From Betaproteobacteria bacterium (GTDB lineage: Bacteria; Pseudomonadota; Gammaproteobacteria; Burkholderiales; SG8-39), in the NCBI GenBank assembly GCA_019237595.1, contig JAFAGU010000163.1, positions 1 to 5,878 of the forward strand: DNA of 5,878 bases, given 5' to 3'. Below the pieces are notes generated by a model. That model ran no database searches, had not been told where the DNA came from, and was given only the letters and a program-made list of their open reading frames with translations. The position numbers and the translations under genes are program-made. The first letter of the stretch is position 1. Every line of letters begins with the position of its first letter. Positions 5,276 to 5,878 of the stretch are shown here, in pieces.

Positions 5276-5878
5276 TCACTTGCGCTGCCTGAGGATGGCA
5301 TTGATGCGCTCGACCGGGAACTCGATCTTCAGCCTGCGCATCGCCGCCCGGAGGAAGGGCAGCAGGCGCAGCAGGATCTCGTCCGTGGCGTCGCCCAGCC
5401 GCTCGACGTTCACCTGCTCGAGCGCCTGCACTGCGCGGTCCAGGTCGCTCGGCAGCGTGGCGGCCTTCGCGACCGAGACCTCGTCCGCGCCGACGATCCG
5501 CTCGGCGGCGCTCGCCGAGGCCTTCTGCAGCCGGGCGAGCGCGAGCTTCATCAGGTCCTCGATCGAGTTGGACGCATCCGTGGGCGCGGCGATGCCGAAG
5601 CTCGAGACGATCTTGAGCGGCTGGCCCTTGTAGGCCACGTTCGCGTTCTGAAGCTGCTGGTAGAGCCGACGCGCGAACGCCATGACCTGGTTCGCGCCGG
5701 CGCCGGTGGAGACGACCACGAAGGTGGATTCCGCTGCCCGGCCGATCGAGTCCTCGGCCCTCAACGTGCTCGTGACGAGCTTGGCGATGCGCGCGAGGAG
5801 CTGGTCCGCCACGTCCTTGCCGACGTTCTTCGCGAGGTCGGGGTAGCTGTCGAGGCGGAACGCCATGACCGAGAGCTG
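5276..5878 (-). CDS. Degenerate GGDEF-domain protein, C-terminal part (N-terminus beyond window edge)
   Basis: The frame is open to the right edge (QLSV precedes the first in-window Met at 5866), so the gene starts outside the window; about 200 residues are visible. Residues 1-110 follow the GGDEF (diguanylate cyclase) fold: VMAFRLDSY where the first metal-binding Asp is expected, LRAEDSIGRAAESTFVVV where LRxxDxxxRxGGDEFxxx is expected, then LKIVSSFGIAAP and a final helix SIEDLMKLALARLQKASAS. The signature GGDEF has become AAEST (bases 5723-5737), and the nucleotide-binding NDxxGHxxGD stretch is AKNVGKDVAD. Loss of both suggests it cannot make cyclic di-GMP. After the fold comes a mostly helical tail of about 75 residues with no motif I recognise. 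The stop is 71 bases before prpE on the same strand; no terminator lies between, so read-through is possible. The fold assignment is good; the function, perhaps a receptor or scaffold, is inference. Confidence 0.75.
   Translation of the reverse strand, partial: QLSVMAFRLDSYPDLAKNVGKDVADQLLARIAKLVTSTLRAEDSIGRAAESTFVVVSTGAGANQVMAFARRLYQQLQNANVAYKGQPLKIVSSFGIAAPTDASNSIEDLMKLALARLQKASASAAERIVGADEVSVAKAATLPSDLDRAVQALEQVNVERLGDATDEILLRLLPFLRAAMRRLKIEFPVERINAILRQRK

Overview
The window is GC-rich throughout (about two-thirds G+C by eye), with dense genes, short gaps, occasional GTG starts and strong Shine-Dalgarno sites. Together with the protein types (family III CoA-transferase, PrpE-type synthetase, GlcG/HbpS proteins, DoxX, GGDEF-like protein), this suggests a proteobacterial chromosome, most likely a betaproteobacterium. 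The lineage is an inference; no marker gene is present. I see no rRNA, tRNA, CRISPR array, insertion sequence or phage gene.

Layout. (1) Positions 1-1810, + strand: the C-terminal part of a CaiB/BaiF family III CoA-transferase, followed after 13 bases by a GTG-started, exported metallo-beta-lactamase-fold hydrolase. The pair ends at a strong hairpin terminator (1836-1865). (2) Positions 1873-2250, - strand: a small DoxX-family membrane protein, convergent with the hydrolase and sharing that terminator region. (3) Positions 2332-5204, - strand, read right to left: propionyl-CoA synthetase prpE, then a cytosolic GlcG/HbpS-family protein beginning one base after the prpE stop, then a second GlcG/HbpS-family protein with a signal peptide, then a terminator (2290-2314). 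This looks like one transcription unit. (4) Positions 5276-5878, - strand: the C-terminal part of a protein with a degenerate GGDEF domain, running off the right edge.

How the genes fit together. The CoA-transferase and PrpE both handle acyl-CoA thioesters, so the region has a short-chain acid/CoA metabolism flavour, but no complete pathway (for example a methylcitrate cycle) is visible. The two GlcG/HbpS paralogues attached to prpE are the least expected part. A 16-base palindrome of form CCGGC-N6-GCCGG lies in front of both doxX and prpE and could be a shared operator.

Nothing here is a clearly new multi-gene system. The best leads are the pseudo-GGDEF protein, the shared palindrome, and the prpE-GlcG-GlcG arrangement.
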